In this document: in pieces, positions 1 through 7,905 of the stretch
Position numbering within the stretch: position 1 is the stretch's first letter
How the letters are laid out: each line of letters begins with the position of its first letter
From: Prevotellaceae bacterium
Lineage (GTDB): Bacteria; Bacteroidota; Bacteroidia; Bacteroidales; UBA932
NCBI GenBank assembly: GCA_031264875.1
Contig: JAISDK010000288.1
Coordinates: forward strand, 1-13,878
Direction of reading: 5' to 3'
DNA: 13,878 bases
Notes under the pieces: model-generated
The model's input: the letters and a program-made list of their open reading frames with translations, nothing else
Told to the model about the DNA's origin: nothing
Database searches by the model: none
Translations under genes and position numbers: made by a program

Positions 1-250
1 GTTATATTTCGCTCAGGATGGTTTTGTGAGATATTATACTTAGGGTATGCGAAATAAACAAACTATAACAGATTATAAAAACTCTGGATTGCTTTCCTTC
101 CCTTAAAAACCTGAGTTCGGGATAAGAATAGCCCCCACTCGGCGTAGTATAGAGGCTACGCCGGGCGGGGGTTTCCGTCTGACCTCCATTCGGCGTGATC
201 GATGATCGAACAGCGCCTTCCATAATCAATGATCAGTACGACTCGTAATC
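1..250. other. Gene-free left edge with one GC-rich hairpin
   Basis: No convincing gene was found here. The only open frame, about 75 codons on the minus strand, has no recognisable domain and reads through the hairpin at 132-171, so I treat it as chance. The first 120 bases are A+T-rich. A second short stretch near 188-200 (CCTCCATTCGGCGT) resembles the left arm of the hairpin at 132-147, so part of it may be an old partial duplication. The stretch continues into the 23-bp tandem array, and together they make 626 gene-free bases at the left edge. Confidence 0.6.
132..171. repeat. GC-rich inverted repeat (possible terminator or REP-like hairpin)
   Basis: The arms 132-147 and 156-171 pair over 14 of 16 positions around an 8-base loop (148-155). 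The inner core GGCGTAG/CTACGCC and the outer CCCCC/GGGGG are perfect. On the plus strand it is followed by only three T's (GTTTCC), so it is a weak fit to a rho-independent terminator. It could end a transcript entering from the left, or be a REP-like palindrome. The hairpin is plain in the sequence; its role is not. Confidence 0.5.
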
Positions 251-411
251 GTGTACTGCTCCGAGTACAGCAGGTGTACTGCACCGAGTACGGCAAGTGT
301 ACTGCTCCGAGTACAGCAGGTGTACTGCTTCGAGTACAGCAGGTGTACTGCTTCGAGTACACCAAGTGTACTGCTTCGAGTACAGCAGGTGTACAGCTAC
401 GAGTATTGGGT
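251..411. repeat. 23-bp tandem repeat array, seven units, each with a dyad
   Basis: Seven head-to-tail units start at 251, 274, 297, 320, 343, 366 and 389. The first six differ at only a few positions and the seventh is decayed in its second half. Each good unit holds the dyad TGTACT-(6 nt)-AGTACA, with loop GCTCCG or GCTTCG; in unit 2 the last base of the right arm is changed. Units are contiguous with no spacers, so this is not CRISPR. Because 23 is not divisible by three, the apparent open frames shift with each unit and are not coding evidence. The 23-bp spacing places every dyad close to the same helical face, as in iterons or operator arrays. It could also be a simple minisatellite. Confidence 0.9.
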
Positions 412-557
412 TTCGTGCCGTACAGAACGACGTGTACACACCGGCGTAGGAAGGCTGGCTACAAACCGGCTCGTACCCTTGGCAATGCCGTCAATTTAAG
501 GCTTGGAAGCCCGCATGGTGCAACGTATCTCTCTCAATCGCAATCATGCCCATTTAG
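412..557. other. Gene-free spacer after the 23-bp array
   Basis: No gene or RNA gene was recognised. The first part (about 418-440) still contains isolated copies of the array core (CCGTACAG, GTGTACAC), which suggests decayed units beyond the seventh. A short GGCTT-GG-AAGCC hairpin lies near 500-511. Open frames that run from the array into this stretch have no domain signal. Confidence 0.5.
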
Positions 558-615
558 GGCTATTGCCTATAGACTTTAAAGTCCTTAAAGTCTTTAAAGT
601 CTATAGGCAATAGCC
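558..615. repeat. Perfect 24-bp inverted repeat downstream of sngC
   Basis: The arms 558-581 and 592-615 are exact reverse complements (GGCTATTGCC at the outer end, CTTTAAAG at the inner end) with a 10-base loop. The core also contains three direct copies of a TTAAAGTC-like octamer. It begins 11 bases after the sngC stop on the minus strand, so it may protect or end the 3' end of the sngABC transcript. On either strand the distal arm is not followed by a T-run (minus strand continues CTAAATGGGC), so it is not a standard intrinsic terminator. A palindromic mobile-element relic is an alternative. Confidence 0.85.
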
Positions 616-626
616 ATGAACAATTA

Positions 627-2804
627 TCAGCTGGAGAGCTGACCTTTTCTTATAACATCGATTGTTTTCAAAAACAGTTCAGTTTGTTCCACGTCAAAGT
701 ACTTATTCCTCAGCAGCTCGATCTGCAAACTGTCGGGCAAATAACTGCCGTATTTTGAGAAATCCATTATTTTGTCTTTAAAGGAACCGGCTATATGAAC
801 GTTTATATTTGGAATATAGCGTGGCAGCATTTTCCATCTCGATAAAAATTCATTTGCCGACATGCCTCGAATATCGAACATGCTGCTTTGTTCGTTTAAA
901 GTACTTTCGATTCCGGCAACATCGAAAATCAGTTTCAGAGTGCGGTTTACCAGCGTACCGGCAAATGTGAAGAAGCGCAGGCGGTTTTTTGCACCGAACA
1001 GAAGTCTGCCGGCATGAATGTCACGGAATCGAAAGACGGCAAAATCTCTTCGGAACCGTCGTATTTCGTCGCGTCCCGGACGGTCGAGAAAATCGTATTC
1101 ATCGGTTCCGCAGAGTATTTCAAACATCTTTTCACGTATTTTCGGATGAATCGTTCCCCCCGAACCGAAGAACATCGGTTTTTTACCATCCTTAGCCGGT
1201 ATCACGTCGATCTTTCGCCCTTCGAGATCCACGCTTCTGATTTTCCATATTTTCGCGGCAAGGAGAATGTTTTCTCCTTCGGCAATCTGCGGCGAGGCGG
1301 GCAGTTCGCCGATTGTGATGCCGGCATAGATAACTTTAAGGCTCCTTTCGGATTTGAATACGCTGTAAAAGTTGCGGTTATTGACGGTTTTTTCTCCTTC
1401 GACGCCGACAATAACGTCGGGTCCGGTCTTTTCCAGGAAGTCAATTTCCAGAAGATGATTCAGCACCTGTTCCATTCTGGCTGTTTCAATTTCACAGAAT
1501 GCCGGGTTGCTTTTGAGCTGCGCAATCAGTGAGGCCAGGCTTATCCCCGAATTTCCCCTGACAATTGAAAGTGCCTGATGTACCAGAATATCGTATGGCT
1601 TTTCCTGCATTTTTACGGGTTCGATAAATCCGTCCCTGCACAGCAGCCAGCAGGCCATTGACTGAAGCAAATCCCATTTTCCGGTGGCATACAGGCATAG
1701 ACGGGCAGGTTTGCCGTCCTTCCGTCCGCTTCGGCCAACTCGCTGAATAAGCGAGGAAATGCTGTGAGTGGCGTCGATCTGCACAATTTCGTCCACCGTT
1801 CCGATGTCGATACCCAGCTCCAGCGTGGAAGTGCATGAGATGCAAAAGTTTTCCCTGTAGCTGTATTTGGCGAAATGCTCCACATATTCGCGCACCTCCC
1901 TATCGACCGAGGAGTGGTGAGAAAAATAGTTTGGATGCCCGCTTTCCCTGTCCGAAATCTTTCGGAGTTTCACCGCAATCTCTTCCGCCCGTCCGCGGCT
2001 GTTGGGGAAAATCAGCACCTTACTGTCTTTTGTTTCCCGATATAAATCCTCCATCAGTCCCTCCGGCAGTTCGCCGAAGACACCGGAAGCGCCGGCAGTC
2101 TTGGAAGCATCTTTGCCGTCGTTCCTGAAATATCGGAAGATCACGTTTATTTCCTTGGCGCTCCGGTCGAGAAACACCTTTGTTTTCGATTCGTTTCCGG
2201 TAAACCGTTTAGCCTCGCCATAGTCGCCGATGGTAGCCGACAGGCCTATGATGCTGAAAGGAGTGGAATTGAGTCCCTGTATCCGGTACAGAATTGACTT
2301 TAGCTGCGTTCCCCTGTCTGTGCCAAGAAAGGAGTGAATCTCATCGACAACGACATATTTCAGACAGGAAAACAGGCTTTTGACCATTGAATACCTGTTT
2401 GCAAACATTGCTTCCAGCGATTCCGGCGTTATGAGCACTATTCCGGTCGGGTCCTGCACCAGCTTGCTTTTCTGCGTGGCGTTTGCCTCTCCGTGCCATT
2501 TGGTAACTGTGATGTCAAGGTATTTGCAGAGTTCCTCGATACGGAAAAACTGGTCGTTGATCAGGGCTATCAGGGGGGAGATGTACAGCGCCTGCACGCC
2601 TGCCTTGTTGAAATCCAGCTTCGAGAGAATGGGAAGGAAGGCGGCTTCGGTTTTTCCGGACGCCGTTCCCGAAGCGAGGATATAGTTATTGTCGGACGAC
2701 ATGATGCCGGAGATTGCCGCTTCCTGAATCCTGCGCAGCTCTCCCCAGCCTTTGTCGTGGATATATTTCCGAATGGGTGACGAGAGTAAGTCGAATGACG
2801 TCAT
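627..2804 (-). CDS. sngC: Lhr-like DEAD/DEAH-box helicase, Shango SngC
   Basis: This is a superfamily 2 helicase of 725 residues. Visible motifs in order: Q motif region RRIQEA (Gln27), Walker A SGTASGKT (45-52), Ia ISPLIAL (75-81), TPES (126-129), DEIH box (154-157), SAT (189-191), motif V region TLELGIDIG (327-335) and motif VI QRVGRSGR (354-361). All catalytic residues are present, so it should be an active ATP-dependent translocase or helicase. The layout resembles the Lhr/BrxHI group. The C-terminal 300 residues have no domain I can name. The ATG overlaps the stop of the ATPase gene by four bases (ATGA), which implies translational coupling. As the third gene after a TerB-domain protein and a BrxD-like ATPase it fits SngC of Shango. 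BREX type 2 also uses an Lhr-like helicase and BrxD, but pglX, pglZ and the other BREX genes are absent. The family call is firm; the system assignment is strong inference. Confidence 0.88.
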   Translation of the reverse strand: MTSFDLLSSPIRKYIHDKGWGELRRIQEAAISGIMSSDNNYILASGTASGKTEAAFLPILSKLDFNKAGVQALYISPLIALINDQFFRIEELCKYLDITVTKWHGEANATQKSKLVQDPTGIVLITPESLEAMFANRYSMVKSLFSCLKYVVVDEIHSFLGTDRGTQLKSILYRIQGLNSTPFSIIGLSATIGDYGEAKRFTGNESKTKVFLDRSAKEINVIFRYFRNDGKDASKTAGASGVFGELPEGLMEDLYRETKDSKVLIFPNSRGRAEEIAVKLRKISDRESGHPNYFSHHSSVDREVREYVEHFAKYSYRENFCISCTSTLELGIDIGTVDEIVQIDATHSISSLIQRVGRSGRKDGKPARLCLYATGKWDLLQSMACWLLCRDGFIEPVKMQEKPYDILVHQALSIVRGNSGISLASLIAQLKSNPAFCEIETARMEQVLNHLLEIDFLEKTGPDVIVGVEGEKTVNNRNFYSVFKSERSLKVIYAGITIGELPASPQIAEGENILLAAKIWKIRSVDLEGRKIDVIPAKDGKKPMFFGSGGTIHPKIREKMFEILCGTDEYDFLDRPGRDEIRRFRRDFAVFRFRDIHAGRLLFGAKNRLRFFTFAGTLVNRTLKLIFDVAGIESTLNEQSSMFDIRGMSANEFLSRWKMLPRYIPNINVHIAGSFKDKIMDFSKYGSYLPDSLQIELLRNKYFDVEQTELFLKTIDVIRKGQLSS

Positions 2805-4114
2805 AGCTCTTCGATACCTTCCGGGAGGTTTATTTCCGGTCTTTCGTCCGAGATTTCCGTTTCGTTGAAAAGCTTTCTCTTGTCCGCACCCGGATTTTGA
2901 CGTACAATATTGAGTATGTTAAGGAAATTTCGGATGATTTCCCTTGGGGTAAGAAACTCGGAGGCGCCGGGCTTGTTGAACATTTCTTCCATAAACAGCA
3001 GTATTTCGGCGTCGGTAATCTCAATATCCGTTTTGTAGTTGAAATTGAATATTTCCGAGAGCTTTTGCAGAAGCACGAATATTTCGTCGTGATTGAGTGG
3101 CATCAGTCGAATCACCGGCTGTGCAAAATCGCGAGCAGCCTGTGTTTCGTATTTGTTGGATTCGAGCCTTGTTTTCAGGGCGTCGTAACCGAAAAACCCG
3201 CGACGGGGATTTTCAAGCACTTCTTTTGTGCCGGCAAAGTTGAAGAACATTCCCGATGCTTTGCCCTGCAGACAGTCGTTGTAGATGGTGAGAATCTTTT
3301 CGTAATTCTTTTCCCTCATCACGGATGTGGAAATTTTATAGAGGTTGATCATCTCGTCGAGATTGATCATAAACCCGCTGTAGCCCATGCTGACAAACAG
3401 TTTGCAGAAGTTTTTGAGCATGTCGTAATAGTTCATGTCGCTGACGGTTTCCCTCACACCCAAATCCTGCCGTGCCTCGATTTTGCTGTGATATTCGCCT
3501 CTCATCCACTTCAGGGCGTCGCGCTGCAGCTTGTCGTCGAAGTTAATATAACCTTCGTAATACTTTATTATTACGGCCGAGAAGTCAAAGCCGCCGACGT
3601 CGGTAAAAGCGTTGATGTTCTTTGTAATCCTGTATCGGATCAGATCCAGATACCGCGCTTCCCGTATTTCCGAGGGGGATATTCCGTTTTCCTCCGCGGC
3701 CATGGAAATCGACTGTTCAATCCACTTTTCCAGAAGCAGGGGCAGTGCGCCGCCTTCCGGACGGGTCTGTATCGAGAGACTGTCCATGATGGCAGTGTAG
3801 AGAGCCAGCGCTTTTCCGTCGTTGGAATACAGCCTGTTGGTTGGCGTGAAATCGGCGTTTGCCACAACAAATTTCTGTCTCAGCGCCACCGTGTTGATCA
3901 GGTGAAGCATAAAGGATTTGCCCGAACCGAAGTCGCCTATCCAGAATTTCACTGCGCTAAGCCCGTTTTTCACATCGTCCATTGTTGACAGTGCGGCATT
4001 TATTTCTTCCGTCCTCCCTACTGCAATGTGCTGTATGCCTGTTGCCGGCACTACCCCTCCGATGAGGGAATTGATGATGGCCGCCGCTTCTTTTGGTTTG
4101 ATATTCATATTCAT
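2801..4114 (-). CDS. sngB: BrxD/DUF2791-type P-loop ATPase, Shango SngB
   Basis: This 437-residue protein has an N-terminal P-loop ATPase fold. Walker A is GDFGSGKS (60-67). Walker B is INLDE (250-254), ending in the catalytic Asp-Glu pair. A sensor-like strand FNFAGT follows at 291-296, and an Arg-rich GYDALKTRL segment at 309-317 may supply an arginine finger. The GDFGSGKSF form of the P-loop and the overall size fit the BREX-associated BrxD/DUF2791 ATPases. It probably couples ATP hydrolysis to control of the helicase or the TerB protein; which of these is unknown. Its ATG lies within the last codons of sngA, and its stop overlaps the sngC start, each by four bases, so the three proteins are probably made together. 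A second Met two codons downstream is an alternative start. There is no signal peptide or membrane segment, so it is cytoplasmic. Confidence 0.87.
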   Translation of the reverse strand: MNMNIKPKEAAAIINSLIGGVVPATGIQHIAVGRTEEINAALSTMDDVKNGLSAVKFWIGDFGSGKSFMLHLINTVALRQKFVVANADFTPTNRLYSNDGKALALYTAIMDSLSIQTRPEGGALPLLLEKWIEQSISMAAEENGISPSEIREARYLDLIRYRITKNINAFTDVGGFDFSAVIIKYYEGYINFDDKLQRDALKWMRGEYHSKIEARQDLGVRETVSDMNYYDMLKNFCKLFVSMGYSGFMINLDEMINLYKISTSVMREKNYEKILTIYNDCLQGKASGMFFNFAGTKEVLENPRRGFFGYDALKTRLESNKYETQAARDFAQPVIRLMPLNHDEIFVLLQKLSEIFNFNYKTDIEITDAEILLFMEEMFNKPGASEFLTPREIIRNFLNILNIVRQNPGADKRKLFNETEISDERPEINLPEGIEEL

Positions 4115-6327
4115 GATGCATGTATTATTTTATAGTATTCCGAATTTACGGTATAGTAATCTCCGTCTTCCTCTATGAGTACGTCGTCGAGATGCTCGTA
4201 GCATATATCGTTGATGCTTTCGATTATCTGGTTTTTCAACGCTCCCTTCGACCGTGCAAATGCTTCGACGTCGCATTGCAGCACGGAATAGTCGCCGTCA
4301 AACATGGCCAGTATGTCGGCCTGTATTTGCGAAAAGGTAATGTCGGTATTTCCGGTTTCGGGGGACAGCTCGCCGCTGATGCCGTCATCGCTGCCGCTGT
4401 TCACGTTACCGCTGTCGCCGCTGCTGATGTTTACACGATTTTCATCCTCCGTTCCGTCGTCCAGGTACTCGTTAAGAACCGCTACCGATTCGTCGTGCTG
4501 CTGCCGTATTTTTTCTATCCGACTGCTGTCGATCCGTATTTTCCTTCTGTATATTTCCGACACTCCGCTGATTGCTCCTTTCAGGTCTTTACTCCGCAAA
4601 AATTTCGCCATGACTTCCTTATAGGTCTGCAACTGCTCCGGATTAAGCAGCTCCATGATCTTGACGTTCATTCCGCATACCTGCGTGAGCAGGATCTGGG
4701 TGTTCGGTTCCCCGTCTATGATCAGGGGGTACAGCACGTCTCCCGTCACCGTCCGGCTACTGCAAATGATGCTGTTCAGATAGTAGATATAGAGCTTTAT
4801 TGCCGTTTCGGTATCGCGCTTAAGTATAAACTGTATCGCGCTGTACAGGGTGCTTTCGGGAATATTCTCCGGCAAACACAGGCTGGCAAGGCCATTTAAA
4901 AACTGACTGCTGTCCTTACAGTTTTTTTCAACTCTTTTCAACAGTTTTGTCCACCGGTTTGGACAGTGGTAGTTTAAAAGCATCTCCGTGTTCCTGTCCG
5001 TCGGCTGGAAATTGTGGACTAATGTCGGTATCAGTTTCACCGCAAATTCGGCAACATCCGGCCTGTATGCCGTTCTGTTTTCAAACATATTGATATTAAG
5101 CTTTGGAGTATAGGCATAATGTTCCCTGACCGCATTTTCGCAGTGCCTGAAGATTAAGGAGTAAAAAGCTTCGTTGTTATTGACGCTGTAATGTGTATTG
5201 ACTCTGACTTCATTGTCAAGAGTCCTGCCATCCTGCTCATATTTGTTTTTCAGCCCTCTCATGACGGCGCGGTAGAGCATCACTATTTCTATCATACATA
5301 AGCTAATGCTGTTGAATTTATTGGAGGTGTAACGCAGCTTGTTCAGGCTCTTTACCTCGTCTCTGCTCAACTGCAGCAAATCCCGGTATTTCATTCCCAG
5401 CTTCCAGTATTCGTATTCTTCCTCGCTCAGTATCTCCGCTCTTTCGAGATACCCCGACTCTTTCATTTTCTTGATCAGAAATGACATCGCATACGATTTT
5501 GTTTTGGAATAATGCTTGCTAATCAGCTTCAGCCGCCGTTCCAGCCCGTCCATGTCCTTGTTACTGTCATATTCGTTCAACAGGTCGAATATCAGTATGA
5601 ACGCGTAGTTTGTATTTTCCTTCAAGTCGGGAAACTCGTCATTCATACACTTCTTCTTGAAAAAGGCATAATACTGCTTCTGCTTTTCCGTGGCGTTGTA
5701 TATCTCGTTGTATGAATATATATAACGGTATGACCAGTATGGAGCATCCGTAAAATTCACTTCTTCTTCCGGAGGGGAAGCGGTGTCAGCCGGCTCTACC
5801 TGACCGACAGCAGTACCGGTAACGCCCGAACCGTCAGGCGCACCATTTTCAGTCTGCGCAGTTAATTCTTTACCGGCAGATTCTTTATTTTCTTCAGATG
5901 TTGTTATTCCCATACAGGCATACAATTTGTCTCTTACAGTATTTGCGTCTTGAGATTCAACGGAAAATACGGTTGAATAACCGGAATAACCGGATTTTCC
6001 ATCATTCCACTCAACAGTAACGGAAGCTGTTCCGCTTTCATTTTCCGGTGCATCTTCAACAGTAATGTCAGTGATATCTTTTATATTAATAAAGGCAAGG
6101 CGTATCGGAAAAACGGCAGGCTTGCAGATGTGCAATTTGCCCCAAAACGAATAGATAACGCACGAAGGATAATGCCCGCAAATATCGGGATGTCCTCCGG
6201 CATATCTCCCCACACGTACCGGACCTTTATCTTTGAATATCCTTCCTTTCCCGAAAATCACTTTAACGGTACGATATGCTCCAAAGATAAAAATAACTGC
6301 CAACAAACCAATAACGAACCACTCCAT
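4111..6327 (-). CDS. sngA: Membrane-anchored TerB-N/TerB-C protein, Shango SngA
   Basis: This 738-residue protein starts with one hydrophobic helix (about 3-19) followed by basic residues, which suggests an N-terminal membrane anchor with the rest in the cytoplasm. Residues about 36-140 look like a bacterial PH-like domain: RYAGGHPDI near the start, then alternating beta-strand-like segments. A low-complexity acidic linker (about 141-192) precedes a TerB-N-like region (about 195-400, with YWSYRYIYSYNEIY and KQKQYYAFF). The C-terminal 140 residues match TerB-C: RIEKIRQQHDESVAVLNEYL (603-622), a Gly/Ser/Asp-rich insert (about 623-662), then ESINDICYEHLDDVLIEEDG (703-722). TerB-family domains are linked to stress-response and phage-resistance systems. 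It is the first gene of a coupled three-gene operon with a promoter-like site just upstream, and GGAAAGG lies before the ATG. A canonical metal-binding TerB core between the N and C domains was not evident by eye. Domain calls come from pattern recognition. Confidence 0.83.
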   Translation of the reverse strand: MEWFVIGLLAVIFIFGAYRTVKVIFGKGRIFKDKGPVRVGRYAGGHPDICGHYPSCVIYSFWGKLHICKPAVFPIRLAFINIKDITDITVEDAPENESGTASVTVEWNDGKSGYSGYSTVFSVESQDANTVRDKLYACMGITTSEENKESAGKELTAQTENGAPDGSGVTGTAVGQVEPADTASPPEEEVNFTDAPYWSYRYIYSYNEIYNATEKQKQYYAFFKKKCMNDEFPDLKENTNYAFILIFDLLNEYDSNKDMDGLERRLKLISKHYSKTKSYAMSFLIKKMKESGYLERAEILSEEEYEYWKLGMKYRDLLQLSRDEVKSLNKLRYTSNKFNSISLCMIEIVMLYRAVMRGLKNKYEQDGRTLDNEVRVNTHYSVNNNEAFYSLIFRHCENAVREHYAYTPKLNINMFENRTAYRPDVAEFAVKLIPTLVHNFQPTDRNTEMLLNYHCPNRWTKLLKRVEKNCKDSSQFLNGLASLCLPENIPESTLYSAIQFILKRDTETAIKLYIYYLNSIICSSRTVTGDVLYPLIIDGEPNTQILLTQVCGMNVKIMELLNPEQLQTYKEVMAKFLRSKDLKGAISGVSEIYRRKIRIDSSRIEKIRQQHDESVAVLNEYLDDGTEDENRVNISSGDSGNVNSGSDDGISGELSPETGNTDITFSQIQADILAMFDGDYSVLQCDVEAFARSKGALKNQIIESINDICYEHLDDVLIEEDGDYYTVNSEYYKIIHAS

Positions 6328-6364
6328 AAAACCTTTCCAAGAATTACTGTTGTATTTATGGGCG

Positions 6365-6392
6365 CAAAGATAAACATTTCCCCGTTTTCAAA
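6365..6392 (-). promoter_or_regulatory. Bacteroidetes-type promoter for sngABC
   Basis: On the minus strand, TATCTTTG (6372-6365) matches the Bacteroidetes -7 consensus TAnnTTTG. A TTTG (6392-6389) lies 16 bases further upstream as a candidate -33 element; this spacing is a little short. It predicts a start site about 30 bases before the sngA ATG, giving a short leader that includes the GGAAAGG ribosome-binding site. Confidence 0.6.
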
Positions 6393-6440
6393 GCCTGTAA
6401 CGGCGGATAATATTGTGCAGGCATTTGAATCTCCTCGAAC

Positions 6441-6496
6441 ATTGGTTATGCAAAATGCAAAATATCACCAGATATTGGTCATGCAAAATGCAAAAT
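6441..6496. repeat. Pair of 23-bp direct repeats in the divergent promoter region
   Basis: Copies at 6441-6463 and 6474-6496 are identical except for one base (ATTGGTTATG versus ATTGGTCATG). Each ends in a doubled heptamer, GCAAAATGCAAAAT. They are 33 bases apart start to start, about three helical turns, and the ten bases between them form part of a small dyad (ATATC-ACCA-GATAT). They lie between the sngA promoter and the promoter of the divergent ATPase gene, ending 38 bases before the latter's -7 box. This layout is typical of an operator for a dimeric regulator, but no regulator gene is present nearby. Confidence 0.75.
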
Positions 6497-6533
6497 GAAT
6501 GTCATTATTGCCCCTTCTTTTTGGAAAACACAT

Positions 6534-6541
6534 TATATTTG
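6534..6541 (+). promoter_or_regulatory. Bacteroidetes-type -7 box for the DUF4143 ATPase gene
   Basis: TATATTTG matches the consensus TAnnTTTG exactly and ends 29 bases before the ATG at 6571. No -33 TTTG is found at the ideal distance; ATTG at 6507-6510 is 23 bases upstream and TTTG at 6520-6523 is only 10 bases upstream, so the site may be weak or activator-dependent. Confidence 0.5.
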
Positions 6542-6570
6542 CAGTCTGATAATGTGTAATTAAATTCTAT

Positions 6571-7905
6571 ATGTTTATGAGTTCAAAATATTTGAAACGA
6601 AATATCGACAGAGATTTGTCTGCATGGAAGCAAGCCGTAAAACACAAGCCCTTGCTGCTTCGCGGGGCGCGGCAGGTAGGAAAATCGTCAAGCGTAAGAG
6701 AATTGGGGAAACAGTTCGATTATTTTTTGGAAATCAACTTTGAAGAAAAAGAAAGTAAGGATGCCGCAACGCTGTTTGAAAGAAGTTCGTCCCCGAAGCG
6801 AATATGCGATGAACTGTCCCTAATGTACAATACGCCTGTCATTCCCGGTCGCACACTGCTGTTTCTCGACGAAATACAGTCCTGTATCCCTGCCATTTCT
6901 TCTCTGCGTTTTTTTTATGAAAATTATTCCGAACTGCATGTCATTGCCGCCGGTTCGCTACTGGAATTTGCATTGGAAAAACTCCCTTCTTTCGGAGTTG
7001 GTCGCATTCGTTCCCTGTTCCTGTATCCTTTTTCGTTTGATGAGTATCTGCGGGCAATGGGATTTGAGATGCTTGCCGACGCTTTGCAAAAAGCATCTCC
7101 GGAAACACCGTTTTCCGAAGCTCTTCATAACAAGTGCCTGCAGCAATTGATACGTTTTATGCTTATCGGCGGGATGCCCGAAGTTGTGGCAACATACGCA
7201 GGCAGCGGTTCGATGCTTGAATGTCAATTGGTGCTGGATGATTTGATGTTTTCGCTGTACGACGATTTTTCCAAATACAGAGAACGTGTGCCGGAATCGC
7301 GTTTGCGTGAAATATTTTCATCCGTCATTCGGCAAACGGGAGGCAAATTCACTTATTCCAAGGCATCGCAGGATTCCAATCACATGCAAATCAAAGAAAG
7401 CATGGAACTGCTGGAACGTGCAGGCGTTGTTTATCCTGTAACGCATACATCTGCCAACGGACTTCCCCTGGCTGCCGAAATGAATACAAAACATCGCAAA
7501 TACCTGATCTTTGACACCGGAATATTACAGCGTTTCCTGCGCCTGGATTTGGGACAGCTGATTACTGCCGAAAGTCTGGAACAGGTAAACAAAGGCGCAC
7601 TGGCTGAACTGTTCGCAGGTTTGGAACTGCTAAAATCAGCGCCAAGTACCAGTTCTGCCCAACTTTACTATTGGCAACGGGAAAAACGGGGCAGTACCGC
7701 CGAAGTCGATTATGTGGTACAGTGTAATGCCGATATTGTTCCCGTCGAAGTGAAATCGGGAACGAAAGGCTCAATGCAAAGCATGTTTCAATTCCTTTCC
7801 GAAAAGAACTACCCTTACGGTATCCGATGTTCCATGGAAAATTTCGGAACATACCAAAATATAAAAATCTATCCATTATATGCAGTTTCGCAGATTGAAA
7901 AATAA
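6571..7905 (+). CDS. AAA ATPase with DUF4143 and nuclease-like C-terminus
   Basis: This 444-residue protein belongs to the archaeal-type ATPase/DUF4143 family, often present in many copies in Bacteroidota. Walker A is GARQVGKSS (32-40), Walker B is LLFLDEIQ (96-103), and a sensor-like AAGSLLEFAL follows at 126-135. The middle region includes MLIGGMPEVV, typical of the DUF4143 part. Near the C-terminus, AEVDYVVQ with Asp380 and PVEVKSG with Glu393-x-Lys395 form a D...ExK pattern like the PD-(D/E)xK nuclease fold described for this family. Whether it cuts nucleic acid is not known. The start could be the ATG at 6571 or the one two codons later; neither has a clear Shine-Dalgarno sequence. It is transcribed away from sngA and shares the intergenic region with it. 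It is intact and may be an accessory to the defence operon or an independent island gene. Confidence 0.87.
   Translation: MFMSSKYLKRNIDRDLSAWKQAVKHKPLLLRGARQVGKSSSVRELGKQFDYFLEINFEEKESKDAATLFERSSSPKRICDELSLMYNTPVIPGRTLLFLDEIQSCIPAISSLRFFYENYSELHVIAAGSLLEFALEKLPSFGVGRIRSLFLYPFSFDEYLRAMGFEMLADALQKASPETPFSEALHNKCLQQLIRFMLIGGMPEVVATYAGSGSMLECQLVLDDLMFSLYDDFSKYRERVPESRLREIFSSVIRQTGGKFTYSKASQDSNHMQIKESMELLERAGVVYPVTHTSANGLPLAAEMNTKHRKYLIFDTGILQRFLRLDLGQLITAESLEQVNKGALAELFAGLELLKSAPSTSSAQLYYWQREKRGSTAEVDYVVQCNADIVPVEVKSGTKGSMQSMFQFLSEKNYPYGIRCSMENFGTYQNIKIYPLYAVSQIEK

Noticed and set aside
2..229. Minus-strand frame of 75 codons at the left edge
   Set aside because: It spans the GC-rich hairpin and shows no domain, signal peptide or ribosome-binding site.
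251..411. CRISPR array
   Set aside because: Units are directly adjacent with no unique spacers, and no cas genes are nearby.
229..579. Open frames of 80-116 codons across the 23-bp array on both strands
   Set aside because: They come from repeats lacking stops. The 23-base period shifts the frame in each unit, and there is no domain or start signal.
558..615. Rho-independent terminator for sngABC
   Set aside because: The stem is perfect, but no T-run follows on either strand, so it was kept only as an inverted repeat.
2897..3988. Plus-strand open frame of 363 codons
   Set aside because: It lies antisense within sngB, which has intact Walker motifs. The antisense product has no recognisable domain.
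4120..4899. Plus-strand open frame of 259 codons
   Set aside because: It is antisense to the TerB-C region of sngA and has no recognisable motif.
627..6327. BREX type 2 remnant
   Set aside because: The helicase and BrxD-like ATPase also occur in BREX type 2, but pglW, pglX, pglY and pglZ are absent and the TerB-domain partner fits Shango better.
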